Shown: one piece after another, positions 29,057 through 38,452 of the stretch
How the letters are laid out: every line of letters starts with the position of its first letter
Numbering within the stretch: the stretch's first letter is position 1
Assembly: GCF_003176915.1 (NCBI RefSeq)
Contig: NZ_CP029619.1
Span: forward strand, 806,001-870,000
Source of the DNA: Candidatus Cardinium hertigii
GTDB taxonomy: Bacteria > Bacteroidota > Bacteroidia > Cytophagales > Amoebophilaceae
DNA length: 64,000 bases
Direction: 5' to 3'
Program-made: the position numbers and the translations under genes
The notes under the pieces: generated by a model
Told to the model about the DNA's origin: nothing
The model's input: the letters and a program-made list of their open reading frames with translations, nothing else
Database searches by the model: none

Positions 29057-30235
29057 CTTATTAGGTTTGATTTTTGATGTTATAGGGCTAGGAATTTTTA
29101 ATGTTTGGAGACCTGTATAAAGTTGTGTAGGCTATTGCTTCCATAGGATGTTGCGTATAGGTTTGAGCAAAGCCGTATATAACAGGTTCCTGAACTACGG
29201 AACCAACTTTTAATGCTTCCAAAGATACGTTCTATCTTATAACGTGTTTTTGCTACCAATTTATTAAACCGTTTGGCTGTAGAGGATAGAGGATTATTTC
29301 TAGTAGCTTGCTTCTGCATAGCTGATTTTAAGTTTTTTTCTTTAGTAAAGATTCATTAGGTAATCCGCTATAGGCTTTATCTGCCTATACCCTGTTGCCC
29401 GATTGCAAGGCTACTTTATCCAACAAAACCTCTAAAGGACTACTATCATGGCTAGAGGCTTTTGTGGTACGGACTGTTAGAACCAATCCTTCTTTACTTT
29501 TCCACTAGGAGGTGTCTCTTAATAGCCATAGTAAAGCGTATGCCCTTTTTTTGTCCAACTTGCTTCTGGATCTACACCTTTTTGATAACTTTTGGATATG
29601 GTTATAGTTTCATTTTCATGCAGGTCATAGCTTTTTTCCCTTTCGGTCGTCTAGGGGTAGGTAGAGGTAGTAGAAGCATCCACAGCTGTTGAGCCGTATT
29701 GCACGCATACACTATGATTAGATAGCTGATCAGTAATGATTTTTAATAACTTTTCTAGCGCCTTTTTCTCTATAAGGGTAGTCCTGAATCTGTTTAATAC
29801 CCTGTGATCTGGAACAGAATTAGCCATTGAAATACCACAAAATCTACTAAAAGTGATGCGATCGTTTGCTTCTTTTTCTACTGGATAATCACTTAGCCCC
29901 TACCAGGTTTGTAGCAACAATATTTTAAACAAACGTAGTGGACTATAGGCGGGCTTGCCTGATACACGCAAGCCTTTAGGATCATACAAACGCAGGGTTT
30001 TGTCTACGAGTGACCATTGATTAACTTATTCAAAAGTATGCTTGCATTTACGTTGACTAGCTGTGCTATCTGCTAAACTTAATTGGCCACTTGGTTGGAT
30101 TGCCTCAGAAGTATTCTAAAAAATCCTAAAAGTAATAACCTAAACCAATATAAATAATTAATTAAAGTTAACCTTTGACTAAAAATTAAAAGTGAATTTT
30201 TAGTCAAAATCTGTAAAAGCTATTGCAACGGCCTC
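29057..30235 (-). mobile_element. Decayed IS5-family insertion sequence
   Basis: The right end is placed at 30235, where the minus strand begins GAGGCCGTTGCAATAG; the same end with two changes (GAGACCGTTGTAATAG) occurs in a remnant at 35088-35153. The other side is recognised by a 30-base stretch at about 29054-29085 (ATGCTTATTAGGTTTG and onward) that also occurs, inverted, in that remnant next to the terminal repeat. The true left terminus is lost. The element carries one broken transposase gene. Confidence 0.65.
29098..30110 (-). pseudogene. IS5-family transposase, several stops and frameshifts
   Basis: Read on the minus strand, one frame gives typical IS5 transposase text broken by stops: LRLYDPKGLRVSGKPAYSP, LRLFKILLLQTW, stop, GLSDYPVEKEANDRITFSRF, CGISMANSVPDHRVLNRFR, and YGSTAVDASTTSTYP before another stop. 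The C-terminal part (29098-29319) continues in another frame with NNPLSSTAKRFNKLVAKTRYK and IERIFGSIKSWF, the usual IS5 end. Elements of this type use a DDE catalytic triad; with at least three stops plus frameshifts it cannot be active. Confidence 0.8.
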
Positions 30236-30351
30236 AACATCTAAAAAATATTTTCACACAATCTTTTCCAGTGACCTTTGTTTAGCTAGTTAGCTGAGCG
30301 CAACCGTACGTTTTCTCTTTGTATAATGTATATTGTACTTTAGAGCAACTG

Positions 30352-30609
30352 TTTAGTATAAGCTTAATTATAATTTATTTTGGTCTTTTCTTAAATGCTT
30401 CTGTTTTACATGTTAAAAATAGATAAATAATTTGCATTTGATAATAGAATTAGATATACTAACCATATAGTTTCGTTTCATACTGTTTGTATGTTATCCT
30501 TGGCTATGTTTTTAACATTTGCTATTCCATAAGCTATTAGCACAGGATTTGGACCTCTGTAGGTCTACTATAAATTTTGTTGTTCATTGGTATATAATTA
30601 CAAAATAAA
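30352..30609 (+). repeat. Upstream module U, copy 1 (before A1)
   Basis: A conserved non-coding block beginning TTTAGTATAAGCTTAATT and running up to the A1 start codon. Shared landmarks in other copies (33032, 35157, 56397) are TTCTGTTTTACATGTTAAAA, a TTGATA or TTGGTA followed by a TAGAATTA block, ATACTGTTTGTATG, GCTATGTTTTTA and CATTTGCTATT. Its constant place before family A genes makes it the likely promoter and 5' untranslated region. Confidence 0.8.
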
Positions 30610-31818
30610 ATGAAAATGATACAGATCAGTATCCATTTGTCTCTACTGAGAAAATATTTCAAGCGATCTGTCCAAACCACGGTAATAAGTGTTATGCTGT
30701 TTGCTCTATGGAGCTGTCAACGGCATAATGCAGGAATGGGGAAAGATCGGGTCCTATTGCCAATAGATTTAAAAAGAGAGGAAATAGTAAAGTTAGATTC
30801 CACAATAGACAATCAGTTAATAGTGGAAAGCGTACATATAGAATACAAGTTAGCAAAAGATTTAGGGAGCATAGTAGATTTAATGGTATTACTTCCAGAA
30901 GTAAGAACACCATGGGAGAACAGGCTTAGAATGGCTGGAGCAGTTGGTACAGGGTTAACAGCAATAAGTGGAATAGCAGCTATTGCCTTTTATTTTTACT
31001 CATGGTATGTACAGAAAAACCAGGATGATAGTCAAACTGATCATACACAAGCATGCTTTTATCAGTTGCACCAGGCTATAGAGGGGTATGCGAATCATTT
31101 TAGGTCTTATGTTGCAAAGCAAAAGGGTCAACTTTATCATGAACCAAGCGAGGAGGGTACACGACCAGCTATGTTAACAAGGGTTGAAAGCTCTTTTCAA
31201 GAATGTTCGCGCCATGAAGCGGAATTATCAAGATGTCTCTCTACTGCTGTCCTTTATACGTCCTATGTGTATGACGTAAGCTGGATGTCAGGGCTATATC
31301 GTTTCTCTACAGCATTTGGTGTAGCAACGTTAGGCTGTTTTGCAGGGAAAGAATTTTTTGGCAGATCTACTAAGGAGAATCAACAAAATCGTGAGCTAAT
31401 AGCGTTAAAAGAATGTACAATAGAAGCATATAAGCAGATAAAGGAAGCATGGGAGCGAAGCACACGTACTAGAAATACAGACCTATTGCATGCTAAAGCG
31501 AGAGCAGATCTAAAAAAATTCTTTGCTAAAGCATCTGAAGTCCTATGCTCTTTGGTAGGGCGTAAACAAGATTTGCTTACCAAATTACAAGATCCAATAC
31601 ATCATTTAGCAGTATACTGTGAAAAACATGATACATCCATAGCAGGAGATCAGTCCCATCGTGAAGTTTTAAAGGCGTGTAATTTCTGTATGCGTAAAGT
31701 ATTGCGTAGGATAACCCCCGAAAAATCTAATATGTGTATAAGAATGAATGATATAAGCTCTCATGGAGATAGTGGTGACGATGAAAATTTTGCTTCCACT
31801 TCTCGTATAGGGGATTGA
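30610..31818 (+). CDS. Family A membrane lipoprotein, copy A1
   Basis: This 402-residue protein is one of three paralogues (with 35340-36557 and 56661-57908). It starts with a basic N-terminus and a lipoprotein-like signal (MLFALWSC, Cys36, followed by QRHNA). Two further hydrophobic segments lie at about 109-134 (AAVGTGLTAISGIAAIAFYF-like) and 227-249 (LYRFSTAFGVATLGCFAGK). Helical, coiled-coil-like sequence follows (ENQQNRELIALKE, ARADLKKFFAKASEVL). The family motif IVDLMxLLPExRTxWENR precedes the first inner segment. Compared with A3, one inserted base near the end (about 31810) truncates the last residues. Function unknown; a membrane protein possibly directed at the host is an inference. 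Confidence 0.7.
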   Translation: MKMIQISIHLSLLRKYFKRSVQTTVISVMLFALWSCQRHNAGMGKDRVLLPIDLKREEIVKLDSTIDNQLIVESVHIEYKLAKDLGSIVDLMVLLPEVRTPWENRLRMAGAVGTGLTAISGIAAIAFYFYSWYVQKNQDDSQTDHTQACFYQLHQAIEGYANHFRSYVAKQKGQLYHEPSEEGTRPAMLTRVESSFQECSRHEAELSRCLSTAVLYTSYVYDVSWMSGLYRFSTAFGVATLGCFAGKEFFGRSTKENQQNRELIALKECTIEAYKQIKEAWERSTRTRNTDLLHAKARADLKKFFAKASEVLCSLVGRKQDLLTKLQDPIHHLAVYCEKHDTSIAGDQSHREVLKACNFCMRKVLRRITPEKSNMCIRMNDISSHGDSGDDENFASTSRIGD

Positions 31819-31943
31819 TTGCAATGATGCCGTAGTTTATAGTTCTAATGTTTAGTATACACTAAGCGTGCTTATCCTTTTAAGCAATGTGCATGGGGAA
31901 GTTAAGCACAAGCAAAGGGGAAGCTACAGGGCTCTGTCCACTA

Positions 31944-33006
31944 AAGTGTGTAAATTATTTTTAAGTTTGTTAAATTTTATTTTCCAATTTAATTAAAAAA
32001 TGTGCCATAGCCTCACTTCAATTTTGAATAGGCATAGTCCCCTTCCTGGTGATATAATTGATGGTTAAATATAAAGTTTTAAAAATAGCTACCTCATTAG
32101 GAAATACTCTTTTATTTTTGGTAACGTTACGCAATTGACTATTTACAGATTCAATAGCATTCGTTGTGTAAATAACGCTACGTATTGCGTTAGGGTATTG
32201 TAAAAATAACATCAGATTAGGCCAATTACCATGCCCAGACTTGGCTATTTGCGGGTATTGTTTATGCCATTTGCTAGCAAAAGTTTCTAATGCCATCAAG
32301 GCTTCTTCTTCAGTTACTGATGTATAAATTGGCACACCTTTTATTTCCAATTTGTCTATACCTAACGCGACATAGACTGCCTTATGGATGATGCACTTAT
32401 CTTGTCTAACTTTAACTACAAAACAATCAAAAAAATAGCATAAACCGATTCTAAGGGACGATTTTGCCATATTTGAACATCTTCAATAGCAAAGTACTGT
32501 GATGTTACTTATGAGACTTTCACTAACATTTGCTCCATATAGCTCTTGTATTCGGATCTGAATATCTGATAGGCGCATGCCTTTAGCGTATAAAGATAAG
32601 ATCTTATCATCCAAACCAGGAATTTTTGTTTGACGCTTGGGTAATAAAACAGGTTCAAAAGTGGACGCTCTATCTCTGAGAACCTCAACTGATATAACCC
32701 CATTATCAATAATAACTTCCTTGCTAGATAAGGCCATTACGTATATTTTCTGAATCATTACGTGCATACTTGTTATAACCTAAATGGTTACCCATTTCTG
32801 ATTGTAAGGCTTTTTCTACAAGACGCTTGCTTACTTGTTTAAGTAAGTCGCCTGGATCAAAAAGGGTGGATAGGTCTACGCCCGAGCCTATCAGTATATC
32901 TATTATTGCCTTGCTTATCCCGTCTTTAGGTGTATCTTTTTTTGCATTGATTTAAATGTTAAAGTGTAAATAAATATTATAAAGACTAAAAAATATTTAC
33001 ACACTT
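31944..33006 (-). mobile_element. Decayed IS256-family insertion sequence with terminal inverted repeats
   Basis: Ends AAGTGTGTAAATTATTTTTA (from 31944) and, inverted from 33006, AAGTGTGTAAATATTTTTTA form near-identical terminal repeats. No target-site duplication is visible, so flanks have changed since insertion. The element sits between the 3' flank of family A1 and an upstream module U. At about 1.06 kb it is shorter than typical IS256 elements (about 1.3 kb). Confidence 0.75.
31970..32962 (-). pseudogene. IS256-family (mutator-type) transposase, broken
   Basis: N-terminal text near 32940-32770 reads DLLKQVSKRLVEKALQSEMG with NHLGYNKY, then NGVISVEVLRDRASTFEP, KIPGLDDKILSLYAKGM and YGANVSESLISNIT (to about 32510), followed by FDCFVVKVRQDK, VYVALGIDKLEIKG, YTTNAIESVNSQLR and NEVAIFKTLYL. 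Frameshifts lie near 32500 and in a T run near 32430, and an in-frame TGA replaces the Trp expected after MPIQN (near 32016), after which SEAMAHFLIKLENKI completes the normal end. It is inactive. Confidence 0.85.
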
Positions 33007-33031
33007 AAAACGAAAGACCTTTTAGTAGTTG

Positions 33032-33230
33032 TTTAGTATAAGCTTAATTACAATTTATTTTGACCTTTTCTTAAATGTTTCTGTTTTACATGTTAAAAAG
33101 TATATAAATAATTTGTATTTGATAGTAGAATTGGATATACTAGCCATATGGTTTCACACTGTTTGTATGTTATCCTTAGCTATGTTTTTAACATTTGCTA
33201 TTCCATAAGCTATTAGTACAGGATTTGGGT
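33032..33230 (+). repeat. Upstream module U, copy 2, joined to a B-gene fragment
   Basis: Same block as copy 1, from TTTAGTATAAGCTTAATT to CAGGATTTGGG, but the family A gene that should follow is missing; the sequence passes directly into the 3' end of a family B gene at about 33232. Confidence 0.78.
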
Positions 33231-33231
33231 G

Positions 33232-33509
33232 CGCATAATTGTTCCCCACAATCGAAATTTCGTGCAATAATAGAAAAACATGGAAAAAATAGATCAAGAC
33301 GCATCGAGAAATTCCGAGAGCTAGGGGTAGCCTTTTTAGATCATAAGGATATTGAAAATAATGAGGTTGCAGCTTCATTCTGTGATGAAAAAATAAAGCT
33401 AGGCATGCATCTGATAAGTGTGGGTGGGGAGTTTTTACATGTAGCGAACTATGAAGAAGTAATGCAAATTTTTAATAATTACCTTATGAAACTACCCCTA
33501 AAAAAGTGA
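33232..33509 (+). pseudogene. Family B 3' fragment
   Basis: About 90 codons of the family B C-terminus (SPQSKFRAIIEKHGKN, FRELGVAFLDHKDI, LGMHLISVGGEFLHVANYEE) without the N-terminal 300 residues. It is preceded by the A-type module U, so a deletion or recombination removed a whole A gene plus most of a B gene. The frame is open back to 33195, so a short hybrid protein of about 100 residues could in principle be made, but it would lack any export signal. Confidence 0.75.
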
Positions 33510-33628
33510 AAAAAGCTACTTTTTATAGGTATTGGTTAAGGCGTGTAGGTTGGTACAATGGATTGAAGTTACGTTTTTCTTTTTAATGAACTTTAGGGAA
33601 TGTGTGCTGGATATAAATAGTAAAAAAG
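33510..33628 (+). repeat. Spacer module V, copy 1
   Basis: A non-coding block of about 120 bp found before and after family B genes. Landmarks are TTTTTATAGGTATTGGTTAA, GGCGTGTAGGTTGGTACAAT and the end GTGTGCTGGATATAAATAGT just before the start codon. Further copies: 34792-34917, 59202-59323, 60548-60670 and a remnant from 61811. Confidence 0.8.
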
Positions 33629-34791
33629 ATGATAAAAAATATGTGGAGATGTTTATTTTATTTTTTGGTAGCGGTAGCTATTAGTTGTGGTAAATACAAT
33701 GGTCAATTAGGAATGAAATCCAGGGAAAAAACAGCGTTAAAAGTAACAGCAGTAGCAAAAAACGCAGCAGAGGAACTACCCAATCAACCAAAGAAGAAAA
33801 AGAAGAGTAAAAGAAAAAGCCAACCTAAAGATACATGGTGGGATAGATGGATTAATTTTTGTAGGTTTTTTTTTCCTATAATTCTCCTCACAGATTCAGT
33901 GCAAGCGCAATGTCCTATTAAATCTTGTGGTCTATTTAAAGGATATGGAAATGAAGGAACAGTTATTTCCCCCTTTACATTGCGCGTAAACGATAGTTTA
34001 AACAAAAATTACGTTGAGCAGCTTTTGGTAAATTATAGGAAAACTATGTATGATACGGTTAATTTTTGGTCGTATCCAGAAGAAATACGCGAAGAGGCAT
34101 GTCATTTGTTTTCGGATAGAGACGTAGATATAACTCATACTGTTGATACTAGTAATGGGACGCAAGCAAAAGACACAACAAAGTGTTTCAATTATTCCCA
34201 AGAGTTAAAGCAGCTTTTTAAGCATACGATAAATGACATTCTAGACAAAAGAAATCTATGGGACCTTCATTATGAGAAAGCCGAGAGTAAGCCTAGGAAA
34301 AAACCAAACGAGTGTAGATTGCGAATTTCGAGGATAGGTAATAATGGTAAGTTGCTCAGCCTTTATCCTGCTTTGGTGGAGAAGAAGAAGCGTGATAATG
34401 TATCGGAAGGCTATACATGGGATGTCCATACATGGAGAGAAAACAAAATTAGAGGTAAAACCGATTTTCGTTCTTTCGATCTCCGTAAAAAATTGGATGA
34501 CGGTAAGATTCGTGGACAGTATTACTATTCTCCACAAAATTTAATGCAATAATAAAAAAATATGGAGATGATAGATCAAGACGCATCAAGAAATTCCGAG
34601 AGCTAGGAGTAGCCTCTTTAAATCATAAAAATATTGGAGATGAGTGGAATATGGGTTCATACTGTGATGATGATATAAATCTAGGCATGCATCTGATAAG
34701 TGTAGGTGGGGAGTTTTTACATGTAGCGAACTATGAAGAAGCAATGCAAATTTTTAATAATTACCTTACGAAACTACCCCTAAAAGAGTGA
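33629..34791 (+). pseudogene. Family B lipoprotein gene with 4-base deletion
   Basis: The N-terminal 300 codons read as a family B lipoprotein: signal ending VAVAISC, GKYNGQLGMKSREKTALKV, a Lys-rich linker, and a second hydrophobic segment (FCRFFFPIILLTDSVQA). At 34537-34541 four bases present in the other copies (after CCACAAA) are missing, so the frame stops at 34552. The next frame then gives the rest of the family C-terminus (KKYGDDRSRRIKKFREL, GMHLISVGGEFLHVANYEE, TKLPLKE) to 34791. The 307-residue product lacks the most conserved end of the family and is probably inactive, though still exportable. Confidence 0.75.
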
Positions 34792-34917
34792 AAAAAGTTA
34801 CTTTTTGTAGGTATTGGTTAAGGCGTGTAGTTGGTACAATAGATTGAAATTACGTTTTCTTTTTAATGAACTGTAGGGAATGTGTGCTGGATATAAATAG
34901 TAAAAAAGCTGATAAAA
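34792..34917 (+). repeat. Spacer module V, copy 2
   Basis: Same landmarks as copy 1 (TTTTTGTAGGTATTGGTTAA, GGCGTGTAGTTGGTACAAT, GTGTGCTGGATATAAATAGT), placed before the next B fragment. Confidence 0.8.
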
Positions 34918-35030
34918 ATGTGGCGATGTCTGTTATTGTATTTTTTGGTAGCGGTAAGTTATTAGTTGTGGGAAACATAATGGTCAATGAGGCATGCAAT
35001 CCAAGGAAAAAACAGCGTTACTATCCTCCC
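34918..35030 (+). pseudogene. Family B 5' fragment
   Basis: The first 40 codons of a family B gene: ATG at 34918 gives MWRCLLLYFLVAV, then a small indel shifts the frame where others read AISCGKH, and the DNA match continues to the KEKTAL codons. It then breaks off into unrelated sequence and the IS remnant. Confidence 0.7.
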
Positions 35031-35087
35031 AAGTTTGGATAGCTATTTTACCCTAACAATATTGCCCAGAATGGGGTCGTTAGTCTT

Positions 35088-35153
35088 ATAACATCAAAAA
35101 TCAAACCTAATAAGCATAGAAAAAAATATCTATCGATCTATTACAACGGTCTC
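35088..35153 (-). mobile_element. Remnant end of the IS5-family element
   Basis: A stretch matching, inverted, the sequence at 29054-29085, followed by the terminal repeat which on the minus strand reads GAGACCGTTGTAATAG and ends at 35153. Only the tip of the element remains. It marks the point where a B gene and a module U were broken. Confidence 0.6.
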
Positions 35154-35156
35154 GAA

Positions 35157-35339
35157 TTGTATTTGATAGTAGAATTAGCTATACTAACTATATAGTTTTC
35201 ATACTGTTTGTGTGTATGCTATCTATAGTTAGCGTGTGTTTTTAGCAGTTGCTATGCCGTAAAATATCTTGCTCCAGGTTTGGGCCTCTGTAGGTTTGCT
35301 ATAGTTTTTGCTATTCAGTTTAATATAATTATTACTAAA
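35157..35339 (+). repeat. Upstream module U, copy 3 (5' part lost)
   Basis: Begins at TGTATTTGATAGTAGAATTA immediately after the IS remnant and runs to the A2 start. The first 75 bases of the module are absent, and this copy is the most diverged, yet the gene after it is intact. Confidence 0.75.
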
Positions 35340-36557
35340 ATGAAAATGATACAAACCAATATCCCTTTGTTTATACTTGGCACGTATGCCAAGCGATTTA
35401 TCAAACAACCCATAACAATAAGTGTTTTCTTGCTTGTTTTATGGAGTTGTCAGCGACATAATGCAAGCATGGAAAAAGAGCTTAAAACGTTTTCATGCGA
35501 ACAAGAAATGCAAAAGCTAAATCTCACCACGGTGGAAAATCAGCCAATAATGGATGATATAGAAAAAGAGAGCAATACAGAATGCGCATTAATGAAACGT
35601 TTAGAGAGGATAGTAGATTTAATGCCATTGCTTCCAGAAGCAAGAACGCGATGGGAAAACAGATTCAGAAACGCTGCAGCAGTTGGTACGGGATTAGCAG
35701 CGATAGGCGTAACAACAGCTATTGCCTATTGGACTTACCTATGGTATACACAAGAGGGAGAACACGCTGATAGCCAACTTAACAAAATACCAGCATGCTT
35801 TAATCAGTTTCATCATATTTTTGGTAAGTATAGGCATGGTTTGGAGTCTTATGTTAAAGAGCAAAGAGATAAAATTTATAATCAGCCAAGCAATGCCGAT
35901 ACACGACCAGCCATGTTACAAGAAATTGAAAGTGCTTATTTAAAATATTCAGACCAAGAAGCGGACCTGATGATTTGCTTTGATGCTGCTATTCGTACGT
36001 CTTATGATACAAGCTGGATGACACCACTTTATTATTTTTCTGCCATATCTGGTGTAGCAGCACTGGGCTGTTTCGTAGGAAAAGAATTTTTTGGAAAGTC
36101 TAGTATTGAAAACCAGCAAAATCGTGAGTTAATAGCGTTAAAAGAGCGTACAGTAGAAGCGTATAAACGGGTAGAGAAAGCATTGATAGAAGGTCAGCGG
36201 ATTAGTGCAATAGGCTTATTGCACGATGAAGCGAGGAAAAGCCTAACGGAATTCTTTGCTCAAGCATCTGATGTCCTAGGCTATTTGGTAGATCGTAAGC
36301 AATATGCTTTATTAATCAAATTAAGAGATCCAATACATCGCTTAGCAGAAGCGTGTGAAGACCGTGCAACAACCATTTCGGGAAGTAGAGCCCATCACAA
36401 AGTTTTAGAAGCATGTTCTTCCCATATGGAGAAAACGTGTGATAAGATAGACTCAAAAATACTTCTAATGCAAACAATAATCAAGTATTCCCCGCTTACT
36501 TATAATGAAGCTGTCGGTGTAAGTTTAGCGTCCACTTCTCGTGAGGAATCCCTGTAG
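35340..36557 (+). CDS. Family A membrane lipoprotein, copy A2
   Basis: The start at ATG 35340 matches the other copies (MKMIQ or MKMRR); the frame is open further upstream but that part lies in module U. The protein has about 405 residues: lipoprotein-like signal (FLLVLWSC followed by QRHNASM), family motif RIVDLMPLLPEARTRWENR, hydrophobic segments AAVGTGLAAIGVTTAIAYW and YYFSAISGVAALGCFVGK, then ENQQNRELIALKERTVEAY and ARKSLTEFFAQASDVLGYL. It is more diverged from A1 and A3 than they are from each other. It is followed by no family B gene; the next gene is on the other strand. Function unknown. Confidence 0.7.
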   Translation: MKMIQTNIPLFILGTYAKRFIKQPITISVFLLVLWSCQRHNASMEKELKTFSCEQEMQKLNLTTVENQPIMDDIEKESNTECALMKRLERIVDLMPLLPEARTRWENRFRNAAAVGTGLAAIGVTTAIAYWTYLWYTQEGEHADSQLNKIPACFNQFHHIFGKYRHGLESYVKEQRDKIYNQPSNADTRPAMLQEIESAYLKYSDQEADLMICFDAAIRTSYDTSWMTPLYYFSAISGVAALGCFVGKEFFGKSSIENQQNRELIALKERTVEAYKRVEKALIEGQRISAIGLLHDEARKSLTEFFAQASDVLGYLVDRKQYALLIKLRDPIHRLAEACEDRATTISGSRAHHKVLEACSSHMEKTCDKIDSKILLMQTIIKYSPLTYNEAVGVSLASTSREESL

Positions 36558-36841
36558 TTGGTAGGTATAAGGAAGATACAAGGGAAATTTTTTAAACAAG
36601 CAAGAAAAAGCTTGCGTGTAATGTGTTTCATACAATCGATTGTAAATAAAATAAGCTATTTGCTTCTATACTTCCGATTATATTTTTATAGGTATAGTAA
36701 ATTATGTTTTGTTACCTTTTATAGTCCAACCCTATAGCGTAATATAAAACCATGCTTGAAGCCGTTACAATAGAAAATAGCAAAGATTTTGCTATACACT
36801 TAGTCGCATTTGTACCCCCTTTAGGCTATGTCACTTTAGCT

Positions 36842-38089
36842 TTAATTACGCTTACGCATTTCTATGTATAAGCGTAGCCGACTGATAATATCGTAGGCCA
36901 ATACAATAGCGCTATTGGTGTAGATAAGCGGAAATAACGTACAGTTGGTTTTAACCATTGCTGCGCATATCATGCAAGCACTACTTGACATAAGCATAGA
37001 GCCAATGGTATGCCCCAGACTTATGGACCTATTTCGTTCATTTACAGGGAACGCTTGAATAATGATGCCATGTATTAAGGCAACAAATGGCGCCACACAG
37101 CTAGCTAATAATAACGAAGTTATTAAAGCCATAGAGGTTATTTGTTGGATAATAGCAATGCCCAACCCTATACTCGTTAAAATAACCCCCCACATGCTAA
37201 CTTTGAATACGATAGCGTAATCCAATTTATCAGCTAAAATGCCAGAAATGAGCATACCAACCGCAAAACAAATGAATACCCCTGTAGTATGATAGCTTGC
37301 TATAGGATCCGAAATGTGCGGCAATACCTTAGATAAAAATTTTGGCATAAATAGGATGCTTATTTGATAAGCAACAGAAGATCCACCAGTTATACAAATA
37401 ACCTTCCCAATGGTACGCCACTGCCCTTTAAGGAGATCTATTAAAGGATAGGTTATAGCTTGATCTTTTTTGGCTTTTTGAAAATCAGGTGTTTCATCAA
37501 TTCTTTTTTGGTAGTAAAGTGTAATCAATGCCAGCGGTAAGCTGAATAAAAATGGGCAACGCCACCCCCACACTGGAAAACAAGGTAAGCTGCATATATG
37601 AACCATGCCTAAAGCAAACAATAGGCCCATTACGCAGGTACAACGGGCTAATGCAGAAGCAGTAGCTTTGTATTTTTCGCCCATATGCTCTATGACATAA
37701 ATAGCTGCGCTATCATACCCCCCAGCAAAAAAAATACCTTGAACGAATTTACATAGTGTTAGCATAACAGGACTCCATATACCCATAGCAGTATAGGAAG
37801 GCAATAGGCCCATCAGCATGGTGGGAAAGAAAATCCCTATCGTGGTAATGTTTAATGCGATTTTACGGCCATATACATCTCCTATTTTACCAAATAACAA
37901 TGCGCCTATGGGCTTGGCTATATAAGGTACTGCATAAATGGCCCAAAAATGAAGCATATGATTTCCATTAGTAGGAAAGAAATGTTGCATAATCTTAGAA
38001 GCTGCATGAATGTATAAGCTAAAATCGTAATACTCTACTATTATGCCCAAAAACGCCCCAATAAAACGTCTTCTTGGTAGTTCATGCAT
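36842..38089 (-). CDS. MFS transporter, metabolite:H+ symporter (ProP-like) type
   Basis: The 415-residue product has about twelve transmembrane segments and the marks of the MHS branch of the major facilitator superfamily: N-terminal GAFLGIIVEYYDFSLYIH, the first loop GKIGDVYGRKIALN (the MFS G-x-x-x-D-R/Y-x-G-R-K motif) and FVQGIFFAGGYDSAAIYVIEH. ProP-type members import osmolytes such as proline or glycine betaine; others carry dicarboxylates or shikimate. Obligate intracellular bacteria of several groups carry many ProP-like genes. The substrate cannot be assigned. No operon partner. Confidence 0.85.
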   Translation of the reverse strand: MHELPRRRFIGAFLGIIVEYYDFSLYIHAASKIMQHFFPTNGNHMLHFWAIYAVPYIAKPIGALLFGKIGDVYGRKIALNITTIGIFFPTMLMGLLPSYTAMGIWSPVMLTLCKFVQGIFFAGGYDSAAIYVIEHMGEKYKATASALARCTCVMGLLFALGMVHICSLPCFPVWGWRCPFLFSLPLALITLYYQKRIDETPDFQKAKKDQAITYPLIDLLKGQWRTIGKVICITGGSSVAYQISILFMPKFLSKVLPHISDPIASYHTTGVFICFAVGMLISGILADKLDYAIVFKVSMWGVILTSIGLGIAIIQQITSMALITSLLLASCVAPFVALIHGIIIQAFPVNERNRSISLGHTIGSMLMSSSACMICAAMVKTNCTLFPLIYTNSAIVLAYDIISRLRLYIEMRKRN

Positions 38090-38452
38090 ATACTTTACTG
38101 TTATTTGTATTTTTTATGTTTGCTAACGGAGGACGGATGTTGCGCTATAGTGCTGTAAGTATAAAGGCTGCCCCTTGGAAACAAAAGTTATTGCCATATA
38201 AATTGCGTACCTTACCCGTTGCGCTTATAAATATACATATATATATGGTCAAGTTAACGGTTTAATAGTAGAAAATTACGTAAACTTGTAAGATATGAAC
38301 GGTTGCTTTGTTGGTACCAACGCTATGTTATAGCAAGGGAAGTTATGCTGGTAGGTTATGCACGTTGGCTAGGTAGTGGTAGTGGTATATACAGCTGTTT
38401 GTGCTCGTATATTGTCTTTAAAGCAGTGTAGTTAGTAAACTATAAAATTTTC
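38090..38452. other. Intergenic gap between MFS and ABC-F genes
   Basis: 363 bp between divergent genes. I see no conserved gene, RNA or repeat; it should carry the two promoters. Confidence 0.5.

Noticed and set aside
29462-29692. 76-codon plus-strand frame in the IS5 region
   Set aside because: It is antisense to the transposase remnant, whose minus-strand reading matches IS5 motifs.
32509-32709. Second minus-strand frame over the IS256 transposase
   Set aside because: Out-of-frame shadow of the transposase segment that carries the family motifs.
36751-36870. Short plus-strand frame (about 39 codons, MLEAVTIENSKDF...) overlapping the 3' end of the MFS gene
   Set aside because: Overlaps a solid gene on the other strand, too short and without relatives I recognise.
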